A stretch of DNA of 64,000 bases from Linnemannia elongata. Lineage: Eukaryota; Mortierellomycota; Mortierellomycetes; Mortierellales; Mortierellaceae. The notes beneath the pieces are model-generated. The model made no database searches and was not told the DNA's origin. It saw only the letters and a program-made list of their open reading frames with translations. Location: contig JAXBDG010000001.1 of the NCBI GenBank assembly GCA_036320915.1, forward strand, positions 1,798,001 through 1,862,000. Direction: 5' to 3'. The translations under genes were made by a program, and so were the position numbers. Numbering within the stretch: the stretch's first letter is position 1; each line of letters opens with the position of its first letter. Of the stretch, positions 47,193-58,022 are shown one piece after another.

Positions 47193-50100
47193 ATGTCAGG
47201 AAACTTCAACAACAATAACGACCCGCGGTTCAGCCAGCACCGCCCCTACCAGTCTGCACAGCAGCAGCACAACAACTCAATGTTCAGACCCCCGACCCCT
47301 GCAGGCCAAGTCCCACCCTTTATCGACCCCCGCACCCTCCACGGCCACAACAGCAACGGTTCTCAGTATGGCCCTTCTTCTCCAAATGGTAGACACCCTG
47401 TCCCCCCAGTCCGGTTCCCCGGTCATCAGCCTCAGCATGGTTTTCCTAACCGCCCTGGAGCTCCCCCACATATTGGAGGGCCTGCACCCGTGAGTGGTCC
47501 TCGACCTGTTCACCAGCCTCATCAGTTCCATGGTCAGCAGCAACAGCAGCAGTACCAACCCTTGCCTACAGGACCTGCTTTTCATGCTATGGCCCATGCA
47601 CAGAATATGCAGAACATGCACCATGTCAGGACTTCTAGTGCAGGAAGCAGCAATGATAACATCGAACGTCAAAGGACCAGCTCTCCAGGACCTACCAGTC
47701 CCATACAACCCCCAAGTCGTCAGTTGCCACCTATCCCTATCGACAACGTTGCCAGCGCTATGAACGTTATTGATGGCGCTGCCAGGTATGGAAGCACCAT
47801 GAGCACCGTCAACAGTCTTACCGGCAACAGCAATAACAGCAACAGCAGTAGTAATGGCACCAGCAGTACCTACCAAGGCAGCGTCGCAACCGCTGAAGGA
47901 GGCGGCGAAAAGTCTTCCACCAACCGGTCCTTCCGCTCAGATTTCGAAGACATCAAACGCAACGTCGAAGCCCTTAGGGATCGTTCTGACGGATCCGATC
48001 TCGCCAAGGCGGTCGACCGGGGTGTCGAGACTGTGATTGCCGCACAGGCAAACATTGCCATCGGCACGGCGGGCATCCAAGCGGGTATCGCCTTTGCCAA
48101 CAAGGTTGTTTCCGAGAAGGGTCAGGCGATTGTCAACCACATCGAGTCGAACCCGGTCTTGAGCCACCTTGTTCAATTGGCGGACAAGTTGGTCGATATT
48201 GGCAAGACTGTGCCTTTTATCGCACCCGCTTTTGTCATCCTCAAGGTAGGTTGAAGCTTTTTTTGCTCTCACTCATGCATCGACTTTACTTTGCTTTCAA
48301 TGTGGCCGAAAATTGAACCTAATTTTACGTTTTTTTTCATGCTTGCTTATGATATACCTTGCATTCCTGGATACATACATAGCTCATCATCGACGTGGAG
48401 CAAAAGGCCAGAGATGCCGACGTCAAGTGCAACGACCTTCTGGAGCGCATCAACTTTATGGTCAGCAACCTAACCGTACTGGAACGTGTCCAGGCCATCG
48501 ACCCCCTCGTGGCCGTAATCGAACGGATGAACGAGACCCTGAAACGAGCTGCGTCCTTGATCCAGGCTTACCGTAAACAGGGCAAGATCGCCAGACGGTT
48601 GAACATGTCGAACGGAGCCAACTTTGTGTCCATGGCCTCTAGTATTGCAGCCTGTTCTCAGGATCTGATGCTCAGTCTGCAGATTCAGCAGACGGGGGAT
48701 ATCTCTGTGTTGTCGAGGTCAGTTCCGTCGGATGCGCAGGATGAGGCGGCAAAGCAGTTTGTTCAGGCTAACGGTGGACAGGATATCATTAACGTAAGAA
48801 CTCCTCAAGTCTATTCGTATGTGTTGCTGAGGTTGCCTTTTCTTGTTAAATAGAAATACTGACAGCCTGTGGTTCGACCTAACCCCTCCTTTTGACAATA
48901 GAACAACCCGGCGTTGGTGGAGGAGTTTGCGAAAAAGATGCACCTGACGATGAGCAGCGAGGTCATGGAGCAGATGCAGACTAGCATGGAGGATCTCATG
49001 GAGGAGAATCAATCCCGCATCGAAGCCCTTCTGCAGGAAAACACCAGCAAGACCGTGGCCGAGACCATCAAAGCCATGGCCTCCCAAGCGCGCGAACAAG
49101 AGGCAGAGCAACGTCTTATCTGTCTCCAGTGCGACAAGGAGTACCGCGAGTCTGGCAATGGACCCGAGGCCTGTTCGTTCCACAAGTCGTCCAAGATCGA
49201 GGATTCTTTCTCTTGCTGTGGGAAAGCAAGCCCCTGTACGTTCTCGAACCATCGGGCGACGCATCATTGCGAATATCCCTATACCAACTTCTTTGGGTAC
49301 GCGTCGTCGATTCTGGGATATGTGGATACGACCCTGAGTTGGGTGGAGATCTCAGAGAAGGACTTGTTGACGGATAAGGAGCAGACTGTGTCGGTTAGCA
49401 AATTGATCCGGTGGAAGTCGAGGCATGACAGGATTACAAAGCCGATGATGGTCATTCGTGTGGGGAGAATCTATTATGAGAACAAGTATTATTTCCATGT
49501 CTTTGATGCGAAGGCGATCAAGGCTGCAAACGACAAGGTCCGGAAGACAGGGAACACGGTCATTTTCAGGTCAACTGATAGTCTGGAGGAGTATGGGCTG
49601 GCCGAGTGGTTGTTGGATGATGCGGGGGTAATCAATGGAGTCAAGGTTGCAGTCAAGGTCACTACCAGCGACAGCCCTGTGATCTCGGTCCTCCCACTCG
49701 ACATTGATACCGTCTCGCCCTCGGGAGAGGTTCAGTCGATCTCCAAGGCAGGGTTCAAGGTCTACAAGCCCGCCGAGCCATACAAGTTCCCAGAACTCCG
49801 TCATGTGGGCCCTACACTCCGCACAACCGCCTTACGCGAGGTCCGCGAGTTCAAGCCAAAGACCAAGTTGCCTTTGGTGGTATTCCCTGAGGGCAAGATG
49901 GTGGCCAATACCCGTGGCCAGTTTGTCCGAAACAACGCCGACAAGTTCCAGGGCACTCTTCGTCTCTTCAACAAGGCTTCTCCAACCAACCAGGAATTTG
50001 TGACCTTGGTCTCTTGTAAGGCCGAGTACCGTCTTGTCGGCGAGCAGGAATATAAGGATGCCGAGTCTTTGACCCTGGGAGATGTCAAGTTTCCGGCCTC

Positions 50101-51079
50101 GATTGCACCCAACCAGTCGTTGGAGGTCCCCTTTGAGGCGATCGTCCTTCGCAACGCTGTCCAACAAGCGCTGCGCCAGAACTGTTGGAACTATGCGATG
50201 ATCGCGCTGCACAACCCGGTCCGTGTCCGGCTGACCTTCAAGGACATCGAAGGCGAGGAGTTGGTTTATGTCCAAGAGTATATCCACAAACCCTCGACCC
50301 GGATGGCCGCCAAGGAGGAAAAAGACCTGTTGTTCTTGTACATCGACGACATGCTCGACGCAACTCGGAGCGCGATCCGAGTCAAGGAGGCCGAAGCGCC
50401 CTATGTGATCGACGTCAACTATACCCGCTTCACCGTCAACGACCTCAACAAGATTGTCTACAAAGCCGAGAAATCAGGCCAAACCGAGGTCGATCTCAAA
50501 TGTGGACGGGATGCTGGTTATTTCAAATGGGATGCTTGGGCGTTGGTCGATTTGAGCTGCAGACGGGTTTATGGATTCAAGCTGTTGTTGACGACTGGAT
50601 CTACTCAGGAGAAGCGGACTACTGCGACGTTGGGGTATGCACCTTGCCCGTTGTATTCAACTGGACGTGAGGATGATGGACAGACAAAGGATTTTTTGAA
50701 CATCGATGATTTGGAAGAGCGACCTATCCAGTATGCAGTCGAGACAGATGTCTTTCCAGAAGTTGAGCCCTCGGAACCGTTGAACGTTGTCGAGGATGAC
50801 GATGTGGATGACGAAAAGGTCGTGGTTGCTCTCGATTCTGTCCCTGTCACTACCCCTGTCCCCGTATCTGCGGTTGCGCCGGTGGTCGCGATTGCGGCGG
50901 CGACGTCGACGAGTGTCACGGCGGCATTGAGCGAGGTGTCCAAGGCGACTGCATCCTTGGATAGTGCAGTCTTTGCGGGGAGCATGGCGTCGCTTGAGAA
51001 GCGTCTCGAGTCTTTGGATGCCAATGTTGACCGTATGGCCACAGCCCTCGAGAAGTTGGTCACCATCCTCAGTCAATAA
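47193..51079 (+). CDS. large protein with MLKL-like helical bundle, Cys/His module and coiled coils
   Basis: Exons 47193-48245, 48383-48793 and 48902-51079 give 1213 aa. Residues 1-~245 are Asn/Gln/His/Pro-rich. Residues ~250-465 are all helical. The segment from 352 (LIIDVEQKARDADVKCNDLLE, then RINFMVSNLTVLERV) resembles the N-terminal four-helix bundle of MLKL and fungal HeLo-like cell-death proteins. Residues 489-560 look like a coiled coil. A Cys/His cluster follows: C562, C565, C579, H582, C593, C594, C600, H605, H609, H610 and C611, enough for two zinc sites and faintly CHORD-like. Residues ~640-1020 are beta-rich and unrecognised; the last 60 form a coiled coil. No kinase, NTPase or membrane segment is seen. 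The start was chosen for its AAAAG context; the frame is open upstream to 46935. Domain naming is from pattern alone. Confidence 0.75.
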
Positions 51080-51080
51080 A
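51075..51080 (+). terminator. AATAAA overlapping the stop codon
   Basis: The last codon, stop codon and following base form AATAAA. If used as the poly(A) signal, the 3' untranslated region would be only 10-30 nt. Confidence 0.4.
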
Positions 51081-51198
51081 ACCCACATGTCTCCTTTTTT
51101 TTCCACAAATGAACGTTTCACTTTTGTGTTATTTTATTCCATTATTATTGTTGCTGTACCAAAGGACATTCAGGTGTATTTTACTCTTCGTTCGTTTC

Positions 51199-53397
51199 TC
51201 ACCGCGTGTTGAGGACGAGAGCCATAGCGATCATACCAGCACCAAACATCAACAACACCGCAACCTTAAGTCCCAACCGCTTATTACGACTAAGCCTCAA
51301 CAACCCCCTTCTCCCCCTTTCGCCGCCTGCTTCTCCACCACTTCCTCCGCGTCCAGATTCTGGATTTCGATAGTCCAACGAATACCCCGAGGAAGAAGAC
51401 CCGGCCCCAGCACTATGCAATTGATGCATCGAGTCCATATGCAGCCTTCTATGATGACTCAATTTTCCCCCTGCCGTCGCGGTCGTCGATTTCCCAGTCT
51501 GGTCTGGATCACCTAGGAGCAGCAAGATCCCTAGCCAGACATTCTGGAGTTGTTCTGATAAGGCTGCGAGGAGGTCCTGTTGCTGTCGGTGTTGGTCGAG
51601 GAGACGTTTTATCTCGAGAGGGTGGAGGGGTTCTTGGGAGAGAAGGTTGTCAAGATGTTGGGCTCTTAGGATTCTGAACTTGCTTCCGTTCTCCAGCACG
51701 GCTGGGTTCTAATTCCAAAAAAAAATGGTGGCGTTAGGTCACATTTTAGGCACTCGCCTCCTTCTCTCCGATATCTCTCGCACCTCCTCCCATCATAACA
51801 GAAAAAGAACCCACGCCCTTATTACCTGCTGGACATCAAGAATAAGTTCAGCTCGCTCCTGGAAATAACTCTGAACACTCCAGAACGCAACAATAGCATC
51901 CTTCAACCGCGTCGCAGTCTTGATCCGGTCCTGCCGCATCTGTGGGGTCCGCCACGGTTCAGGTGGGTTCTTGTAGATCCGTGGCCAAGAGTCCATGACG
52001 AGGTCCGTGAACGATTGGGCAATGCTTTGGCGATCTTCTTCCAGGTTTTCTGCTCGTGCTTTGCCCTTCAATATCCTCCGCCATCCGTCGTCGTCTTCCT
52101 CATTGTTTTCTCCTGCTGTGAGTGTAGGTGCTGGTAGGTGTGTTTGGTAATGGTGTGTAGAAGGAGGAGGGGTGCCAATGGGTGTTGTGGATGCCGGTGA
52201 TTGTGAAGATTGTGGGGAAGGCGGCAAGCCCCTTGTCGAAGACGGAGAATGAGACCTTTGTTCCGGCTGTGGAACATTAAACGGCTGCTGCTGAGGCGGT
52301 GCAGGTGGCGGAGGAGGAGGTCGGTAGAGTGTCATTCTCTCCAAAATCTGATCGTTTAATGTCTCGAGCTGCTCAATTGATTTGGCTAGTTCATGAAAAA
52401 CTGTCGCGAAATGCTGGGTGTCCAGTGGTGGGGTTGCTGGAGGTGGACCTGCAGCTTCCAATGTCAGTGAGCTGGTGGAGGGGTGTTGTTGTATGCTACT
52501 CCTGGTGATGAGAGTGGTCGTGAGACTGGTATGCGATCCTATTGAAGAAGTTCTACGCTGTTGCAGCACACCACCGCCGGTAGATGAGGTTGATGATATG
52601 ACAGTGGGTGAAGTCGAGTGAACTGATGCTCCTGAAGATGATTGAGTATCGTAAACGGGCCTTCTTGGATCTTTCTGGATGGTAGGCTTCCTAGTTGGTT
52701 TCGAAGGTTCCAGGACGACTACAGCGGCGCTCTTCTCTCCACTGCTATTTTTACTGGTGTTGGTCATTGGGCTGTTGAGGATAGAGGGCAGTTTGACGGT
52801 GGGGGAGGGTGACGAGGCAGAGACAAGGATGGTCGGTGTGATTCCTGATGACGGAATAGAGAGAGATGTTGGTTTAGATAAGTGCTGTTTCCGGTCATTC
52901 GACGCTTTGTCGGTCAGTATAGGAGGTTTCTGTTGTTGCTGTTGTTGAATAGGTGTCATTAGTGGTGTAGGTTGGTTGCTCTGGCCGACTAAACCATCCA
53001 TATCGTCGTCCATGGAAGCAGAGGCCTGGATCTGCGAACGAACTTCGTCCTGTAAAGTCTCCGTGGATCCGGGATCTATTGACCGTCGTCCTGGACTGCC
53101 CTGCTGATTCTCCGACTTTTGTTGTTGGTTCTTGTCGACGATCGCAATGGGTACCAGCATCTTTGGTTTGACAGGTCCTGTGGCAGCAGTGGATGAAGCA
53201 CCGAGGTCAGAGGTAGAAGGAGATGTAGCGGCAGAGATGACAGGGGATGCGGTAGCCGTGGCCAGGTTCGCAGACTTTATCAGGTCATCATCAGAAGGAG
53301 TAGGATTCTGGAGTTGTTCTGTGCTTCCTGAGTTGCTCCGGAGCTCTTCTTCCTCTGCTGGTGTGAGGCGACTGGATGTTGTGATGTATAGGTCCAT
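51199..53397 (-). CDS. unrecognised protein with a C-terminal membrane anchor
   Basis: Exons 53397-51826 and 51708-51199 give 693 aa. Residues 1-~320 are Ser/Thr/Pro/Gln-rich and look disordered. Two helical patches follow: around 330-350 (HFATVFHELAKSIEQLETLND, then QILERM) and ~455-575, which includes the intron junction DVQQ-NPAVLENGSKF. A basic Gly/Arg linker leads to one hydrophobic segment, KVAVLLMFGAGMIAMALVL, that ends three residues before the stop, so the protein is probably tail-anchored with the bulk in the cytosol. I do not recognise the family; the layout could suit a SNARE-like, tether or organelle-contact protein, but nothing proves it. Its 3' end is 119 bp from that of the MLKL-like gene. 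Confidence 0.75.
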
Positions 53398-54147
53398 GAT
53401 TGCGAGTGTTGTTATAGCGGTCGGTTGACAGAAGCAAGGTAGTGGGTGGTGAGTGCTGTGAGCTGGTAGCGATCCCGACTAAATAGGCCCTGTTTTCGTG
53501 AGAGGTATTATGAATCCGGGTGTCCTTGCTTTTTGGCTATGTCGTATCCAAGCAATGATTATCGTTCATCCGTCCTTGCGGGGCGATCGAAGGTATGTCG
53601 TAGATGCGAAGACAAAGTAGAAAACAAGAAGCGAAAAAGGTCGGGAAAAGTACCCAAGATTGGCAAAAAAAGAAAAGTAGCAAGGCGGAGGGAATAAGGA
53701 CCTGGATGGGGGAGAAAATGAAGCATAAAGAGTTACATACCCTTTCTCTTTCTTCGTTCTTTTTTTGCTCCTTTTTCCTTCCCTCCGGAAAAAGGTGTTG
53801 TTACTGCCAGGGTCGCGAGAGAGTGAAATGATCTGACCCATGTTGTTGAACTTGCTTTCGAATCAGTTTTTGTTTGGACCCCAAAGGCACGAATGAATAC
53901 TGATCTGAACCAACACCTGGCACTCTTTGGTTGTAAAAAGAGGGCTAAAAAGGGGGAAAGAACATTGCTGAGAGTTAAACGTGTGAGCCATTCTTGTGCT
54001 TTCTGTGGTCCATTTCTTTCTCTAATTTTCTATCTGCCCTATAGCTGACGAGCATATTGGTTGGGGACAAAAGTAGGCAACTTGACGCGTGTGTGGAGGG
54101 AGTGGAGAGGGAATTCATCGAAGGGATCAGGTCACCACTTTAAGTGC

Positions 54148-54167
54148 GACCTGGTACCCTGGAGGTC
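54148..54167. promoter_or_regulatory. inverted repeat, possible operator-like site
   Basis: GACCT and AGGTC arms flank a 10-bp spacer containing GGTACC. This is an upstream position between two divergent genes; the binding factor is unknown. Confidence 0.25.
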
Positions 54168-55100
54168 AATTGCAATTGGCAAAAGAAAAGGAAGGGTACA
54201 AAGAGAAAGGTGTCGCATATGTAGATGATGGTCCTTATCTTTGACACGTCGTCTTTGTCATCGTCGCGAGTGGACTGATCGGAATATGATCCCACTTCAC
54301 CTTTTGTTCTCTTGATCTCCTGGACTTTTGTGCATTCATCAGAGGAGGATTGATCCTCTCGTACTCATTGTACCCTTTTCACAAGAATAGAGAGTGGGGA
54401 AGAGGGAGGATCGATAGATGGGCATACATGCATTTTATCAACTCGCTGCTTTCTCGATTATTATTTTCTCGGAGGACAGCGCTAATCGCTGGAGAAACAG
54501 TGACCTTGACAAAAGGCGCGTCGTGTCCTTTTCTTTCCTTCTTTTTGACTATCTACATGTATACTTCCCTGTATATCTCTGTGTATCTGACAGTTCCACC
54601 AGAAAAAAAAAAAAGGAGCGAAGGTGCGAAAAGGAGGTCCATCTAAAAGAAGGAAAGAGAGCGGCAATCGGAGCAAGATTCCAATCCAACGTTGATCGTT
54701 CTCCTATCTCAAAGGAGCCTGAATGACAACAAACATATTAACGTGCCAAGGCCAGAAAAGCAACATCAGGTTGAATCGAGTCGCCACTCGTAGTCGTAGA
54801 CATATGCATATACACAATCGATTCCACTCTTTAACCAACGAGAATCCTTCCCTTCCTTCCTTTCACCATACAAAACGCACATATACCCGCAGTTTGTTTA
54901 TTGTATTCATATCTTTTTGTGCTAGACACATGAATGATTTTCGCGGTTCCTGAACTAGCTTGACCCCCAAGGGTCTGGTTCCACCAGGATGGGATCCTAT
55001 TATCCTAGGACCAACAATCATCTTTTACACTCTTGGTAGGAAACAGGAACTCAAACAGACAAGATACCTTCTCTCTGCCTTCCCTCTTGCTCTTTCAAAT

Positions 55101-55130
55101 GCATACATACATATGCATACATACATATGC
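55101..55130 (+). repeat. 14-bp direct repeat upstream of the secreted-protein gene
   Basis: Two exact copies of GCATACATACATAT followed by GC. Confidence 0.85.
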
Positions 55131-55325
55131 CCGCTCGATTCAGTGCTCCCTGTGCCAATATGCAGGACGTGAATCCATATCCTGGCCATACTAATTCTTA
55201 CATTCGAACAAAGTGGACCCGTCTTCTTTATGGGAATCCTGTCTTCGATCTATCTCATCCCCAGGGAGCCAGGTAGGTTGTCCTCTCTCTCTCTCATGGC
55301 ACCTTCTCAAGGCAACACGCATACA

Positions 55326-55333
55326 TATAAATA
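55326..55333 (+). promoter_or_regulatory. TATA box of the secreted-protein gene
   Basis: A consensus TATAAATA 143 nt before the ATG and followed by a short pyrimidine-rich leader, consistent with a strong regulated promoter. Confidence 0.6.
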
Positions 55334-55475
55334 GCCACGGTGCCTGCCACTTTTCTTGTTCTCCATCAACAGCTTCTATTTCTCTCTTACTCACTCACAC
55401 AAACAAAAACGCCTCCTATCTATTCACTTATACCAGCTTATACCCCTCGTCTTACCACATACACCAACAGTCAAA

Positions 55476-56558
55476 ATGAAGTTCACATCCTCCATCCTCT
55501 TGATCTCGGCTGCCATCGCCTCCGTCGCCACTGCCGCCCCCTTGACTGGCCAGGCCACAGGAACCATCAACGTCCCCAACAATGTCCATGGTAACGCCAA
55601 CGCATACTTTTCCCGCACTCCTCTCACCAAGCGCGCCTGCGGCGACTGCACTCACAAGGACGGCGCTGCTTTGGACGTCATCATCAAAGCCTCTGCCGAC
55701 CATTATGCCGACATTGCTCATGCCCGTCTCGACAACTTGATGCGCGAGATCGCAACCGCCAAGGTCACCAGTGGAACCGAAGAGCTCCCCAAGGAGAAGG
55801 CTTTGCTCACCTTTACCGTCCAGTCCAAGATTGATGATGCCAAGAAGGCCTGTACCTCTGAGGAGTTGGTCCCCGCGATCAAGGCTGCGGTCGCTGCAGA
55901 TGCCAATTTGGACATTGCATGGTCCAAGCAGGAGGATAAGGAGCTCGAGAAGAAGATGGCAGAGTTGGATGTCAAGGTTACAAAGTTGGTCTTGGATCGT
56001 ATTCAGGCGAAAGTTAATGCTGAGTTGCTGTCCAAGGACTGCACCGAGAAGATGACCAATACCGAGATCGCCCCTGCCCCTGAGACCTCTGCTCCTGCCC
56101 CTGAAACTTCTGCTCCCGTTCCTGAGGCATCTGCACCCGTTCCAGAGACCCCTGCCCCCGCTCCTCAAGCACCTGCACCTGCTCCAGAGTCCCCTGCTCC
56201 CGCACCTGAGGCGCCTGCTCCCGTCCCAGAGACCTCAGCTCCTGCCCCCGAGACACCAGCCCCTGTCCCCGAGAACACCGATAACGGATTGAAGGTTGGA
56301 ATCGACGTCGCCGCCAACGTCGACCCCAAGTTTGTCTGCAAGTCAGGATGCAACGATGCCGAGGACGCCAAGAACGTTCTCAGCCTCCGTGTGAACCTCG
56401 AGAACGAGCTCAAGCCCCGTCTGGATCATTTCTATGCCGAGGAGGTGCCTACTGCCTGTGAGGAGAAGAGGACCACGTTGATGGATGGTGTCTTGAACCT
56501 GTTGTCTGGTCTTCGGGTTAATGTCAAGGCTGATGTCAATGCCAACAAGAACAAGTAG
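55476..56558 (+). CDS. secreted protein with Kex2-type site and Pro-rich heptad repeats
   Basis: Single-exon gene, 360 aa. Residues 1-20 are a clear signal peptide (MKFTSSILLISAAIASVATA). A dibasic K52-R53 follows, directly before ACGDC, so a Kex2-like protease could remove a 33-residue propeptide. Residues 55-195 are helical with Cys at 55, 58 and two further positions. Residues ~199-267 are ten tandem 7-residue units of the type PAPETSA. The C-terminal ~95 residues are helical with four more Cys (KFVCKSGCND and TACEE). No catalytic motif is present. Signal peptide, Cys pairs and a Pro/Ala/Glu linker suggest a cell-surface or extracellular protein, possibly a cell-wall component or effector-like factor; the family is not recognised. 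The short leader and TATA box suggest high expression. Confidence 0.82.
   Translation: MKFTSSILLISAAIASVATAAPLTGQATGTINVPNNVHGNANAYFSRTPLTKRACGDCTHKDGAALDVIIKASADHYADIAHARLDNLMREIATAKVTSGTEELPKEKALLTFTVQSKIDDAKKACTSEELVPAIKAAVAADANLDIAWSKQEDKELEKKMAELDVKVTKLVLDRIQAKVNAELLSKDCTEKMTNTEIAPAPETSAPAPETSAPVPEASAPVPETPAPAPQAPAPAPESPAPAPEAPAPVPETSAPAPETPAPVPENTDNGLKVGIDVAANVDPKFVCKSGCNDAEDAKNVLSLRVNLENELKPRLDHFYAEEVPTACEEKRTTLMDGVLNLLSGLRVNVKADVNANKNK
56068..56274 (+). repeat. 21-bp minisatellite encoding PAPETSA-type units
   Basis: About ten in-frame copies. The 21-bp unit keeps the frame when copies are gained or lost, so length polymorphism between strains is likely. Confidence 0.85.
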
Positions 56559-56747
56559 ACGAGTTATTAATGACCAATTGAGAATAGAAGAAAGGACAAT
56601 GTCGCCCTTCTCTGTTCTATTATGATACCCTACCATTCCTTAACTATACCCTACCTAATAAACAATCGTAAATGCCACAATGAATTAATTAGCACAAGTT
56701 GGGCTGGTTCGTGTCACTCGTCCGCCAGCGCGGCAAACCGCGAAGTA

Positions 56748-56748
<1 letters not shown>

Positions 56749-56780
<32 letters not shown>
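56749..56780 (+). repeat. A32 homopolymer
   Basis: Uninterrupted run of 32 A residues, intergenic. Confidence 0.9.
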
Positions 56781-56782
<2 letters not shown>

Positions 56783-57328
56783 CAAAAATAAGTCTGGGTA
56801 CGTGTAACGTACGTGGGTTTTAGTAGTCGAAAGAGTTTCGAAACTACGCAGCCAGAGCGGGCTGTTTTTTTTGTGTTGACAACGTCAGCAGCGAGGGAGA
56901 GAACGGTGCTTTGGAGGATGCATTGTTGAGAAAATGCCGAATTATGGGAAGAGGAAGAGGATTGATGATGTGATATGGATGAAATATCCGAGAAAAAAAA
57001 AAAAAAACATGGCATGATCTTTCATTGTAACCAAGAAGAAAATGGGCGGGAGCACAACAGTTAAGAGCGATATGAATTGAGTGGGCCATCTGCTTTGTTT
57101 GTAAGTGCCTCTTCTCAGATAATTCACCGCACCGCGCACATGTCATCCTACCCCTGCTCTGCTCTGCACCCAGAAATGAAATCTGTTGAGTTGGACTGGC
57201 TGACTGAGTGGCATTTTTCATATCAAGACCCATACCAAGACAGAGAATGGGACCGGGACACGGCCACAAAACAACACAGACAGAGATAGACTTGACTTCA
57301 GTTTGCAAATTGCAAATCGAGGCTTCTG

Positions 57329-57353
57329 ATTGGCTGGATCTGGATCACCTCAC
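57329..57353 (+). promoter_or_regulatory. inverted CCAAT box next to an SRE-1-like site
   Basis: ATTGG (CCAAT on the other strand) at 57329-57333 and ATCACCTCAC at 57344-57353, which differs from the classical sterol regulatory element ATCACCCCAC at one base. In animals SREBP acts with NF-Y at just such pairs, including in its own promoter. Here the pairing is suggestive only. Confidence 0.4.
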
Positions 57354-57518
57354 AAAAAAAAAAAAAAAAATGAAAAGAAAACTTGTTCCTTACTTTGCAG
57401 GCACATACCCACACATAACACACATCGAAGACATACATTGACACAAACACACAGAGGTAGTTCAGGGCTTTTTCTTCCTACTCCTCCCCCTTTCTCGACC
57501 CTTGACTTTGTTCATCTC

Positions 57519-57552
<34 letters not shown>

Positions 57553-57854
57553 CCTCCTCTCTTCTCTCTCTTTTGTTCTTTGACCACTCTTTCTTCCCTC
57601 CCACTCTCCCCCTCGACTCTGTCTCTGTATCGATATATACATCACTAATACCAACTCACACTCACTCCCTTCCATCACTTCATCAACACACACACTCTCT
57701 CTCTCTCCTTTGCACTCTTTTCACTTCCTCTCATCAACACACAAACCTCGCTTGATTCATCACTCCACCCTCCTTCTCCTTCTCACTCATTCACTCACTC
57801 AACCTCCTACCTCGCACTCACACCCTCCAACACTCCTAGTTTTCCCCTTCTTCG

Positions 57855-57987
57855 GTAAGATTACCCACCCAACATTCACTCACCCACTCACTCACCTCTT
57901 CTCTTTTCCTCTTCTCCACCATCCCCTCCTTCCCTTCTTCTCATATCCCTCCGACTAACAACCCTGCCCGCTCCTTGCCTCCGATAG
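57855..57987 (+). other. probable 5' leader intron of the SREBP gene
   Basis: GTAAGA donor at 57855, CTAAC branch-site motif at about 57954-57958 and TAG acceptor ending at 57987, 133 nt in all, typical of this window. An alternative CAG acceptor sits immediately before the ATG at 58023. Confidence 0.45.
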
Positions 57988-58022
57988 ACTCTACAACACA
58001 TATACTTCCCACTTGAACACAG

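Larger units (their letters stand above)
53398..55475. other. divergent region between the tail-anchored protein and the secreted-protein gene
   Basis: About 2.1 kb. It contains a GACCT-spacer-AGGTC inverted repeat around a GGTACC core (54148-54167), CAATTGCAATTG at 54168-54179, a 14-bp direct repeat at 55101-55130 and a TATA box at 55326. Open frames (for example 54350-54646) have no coding features. No supported gene. Confidence 0.5.
56559..58022. promoter_or_regulatory. intergenic region and promoter of the SREBP gene
   Basis: AATAAA at 56657-56662 serves the secreted-protein gene. A32 lies at 56749-56780. An inverted CCAAT (57329-57333) and an SRE-1-like decamer (57344-57353) lie about 680 nt before the SREBP ATG, followed by a (CT)n tract at about 57514-57551 and a CT-rich leader. 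A probable leader intron is at 57855-57987. No protein gene is supported. Confidence 0.55.
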
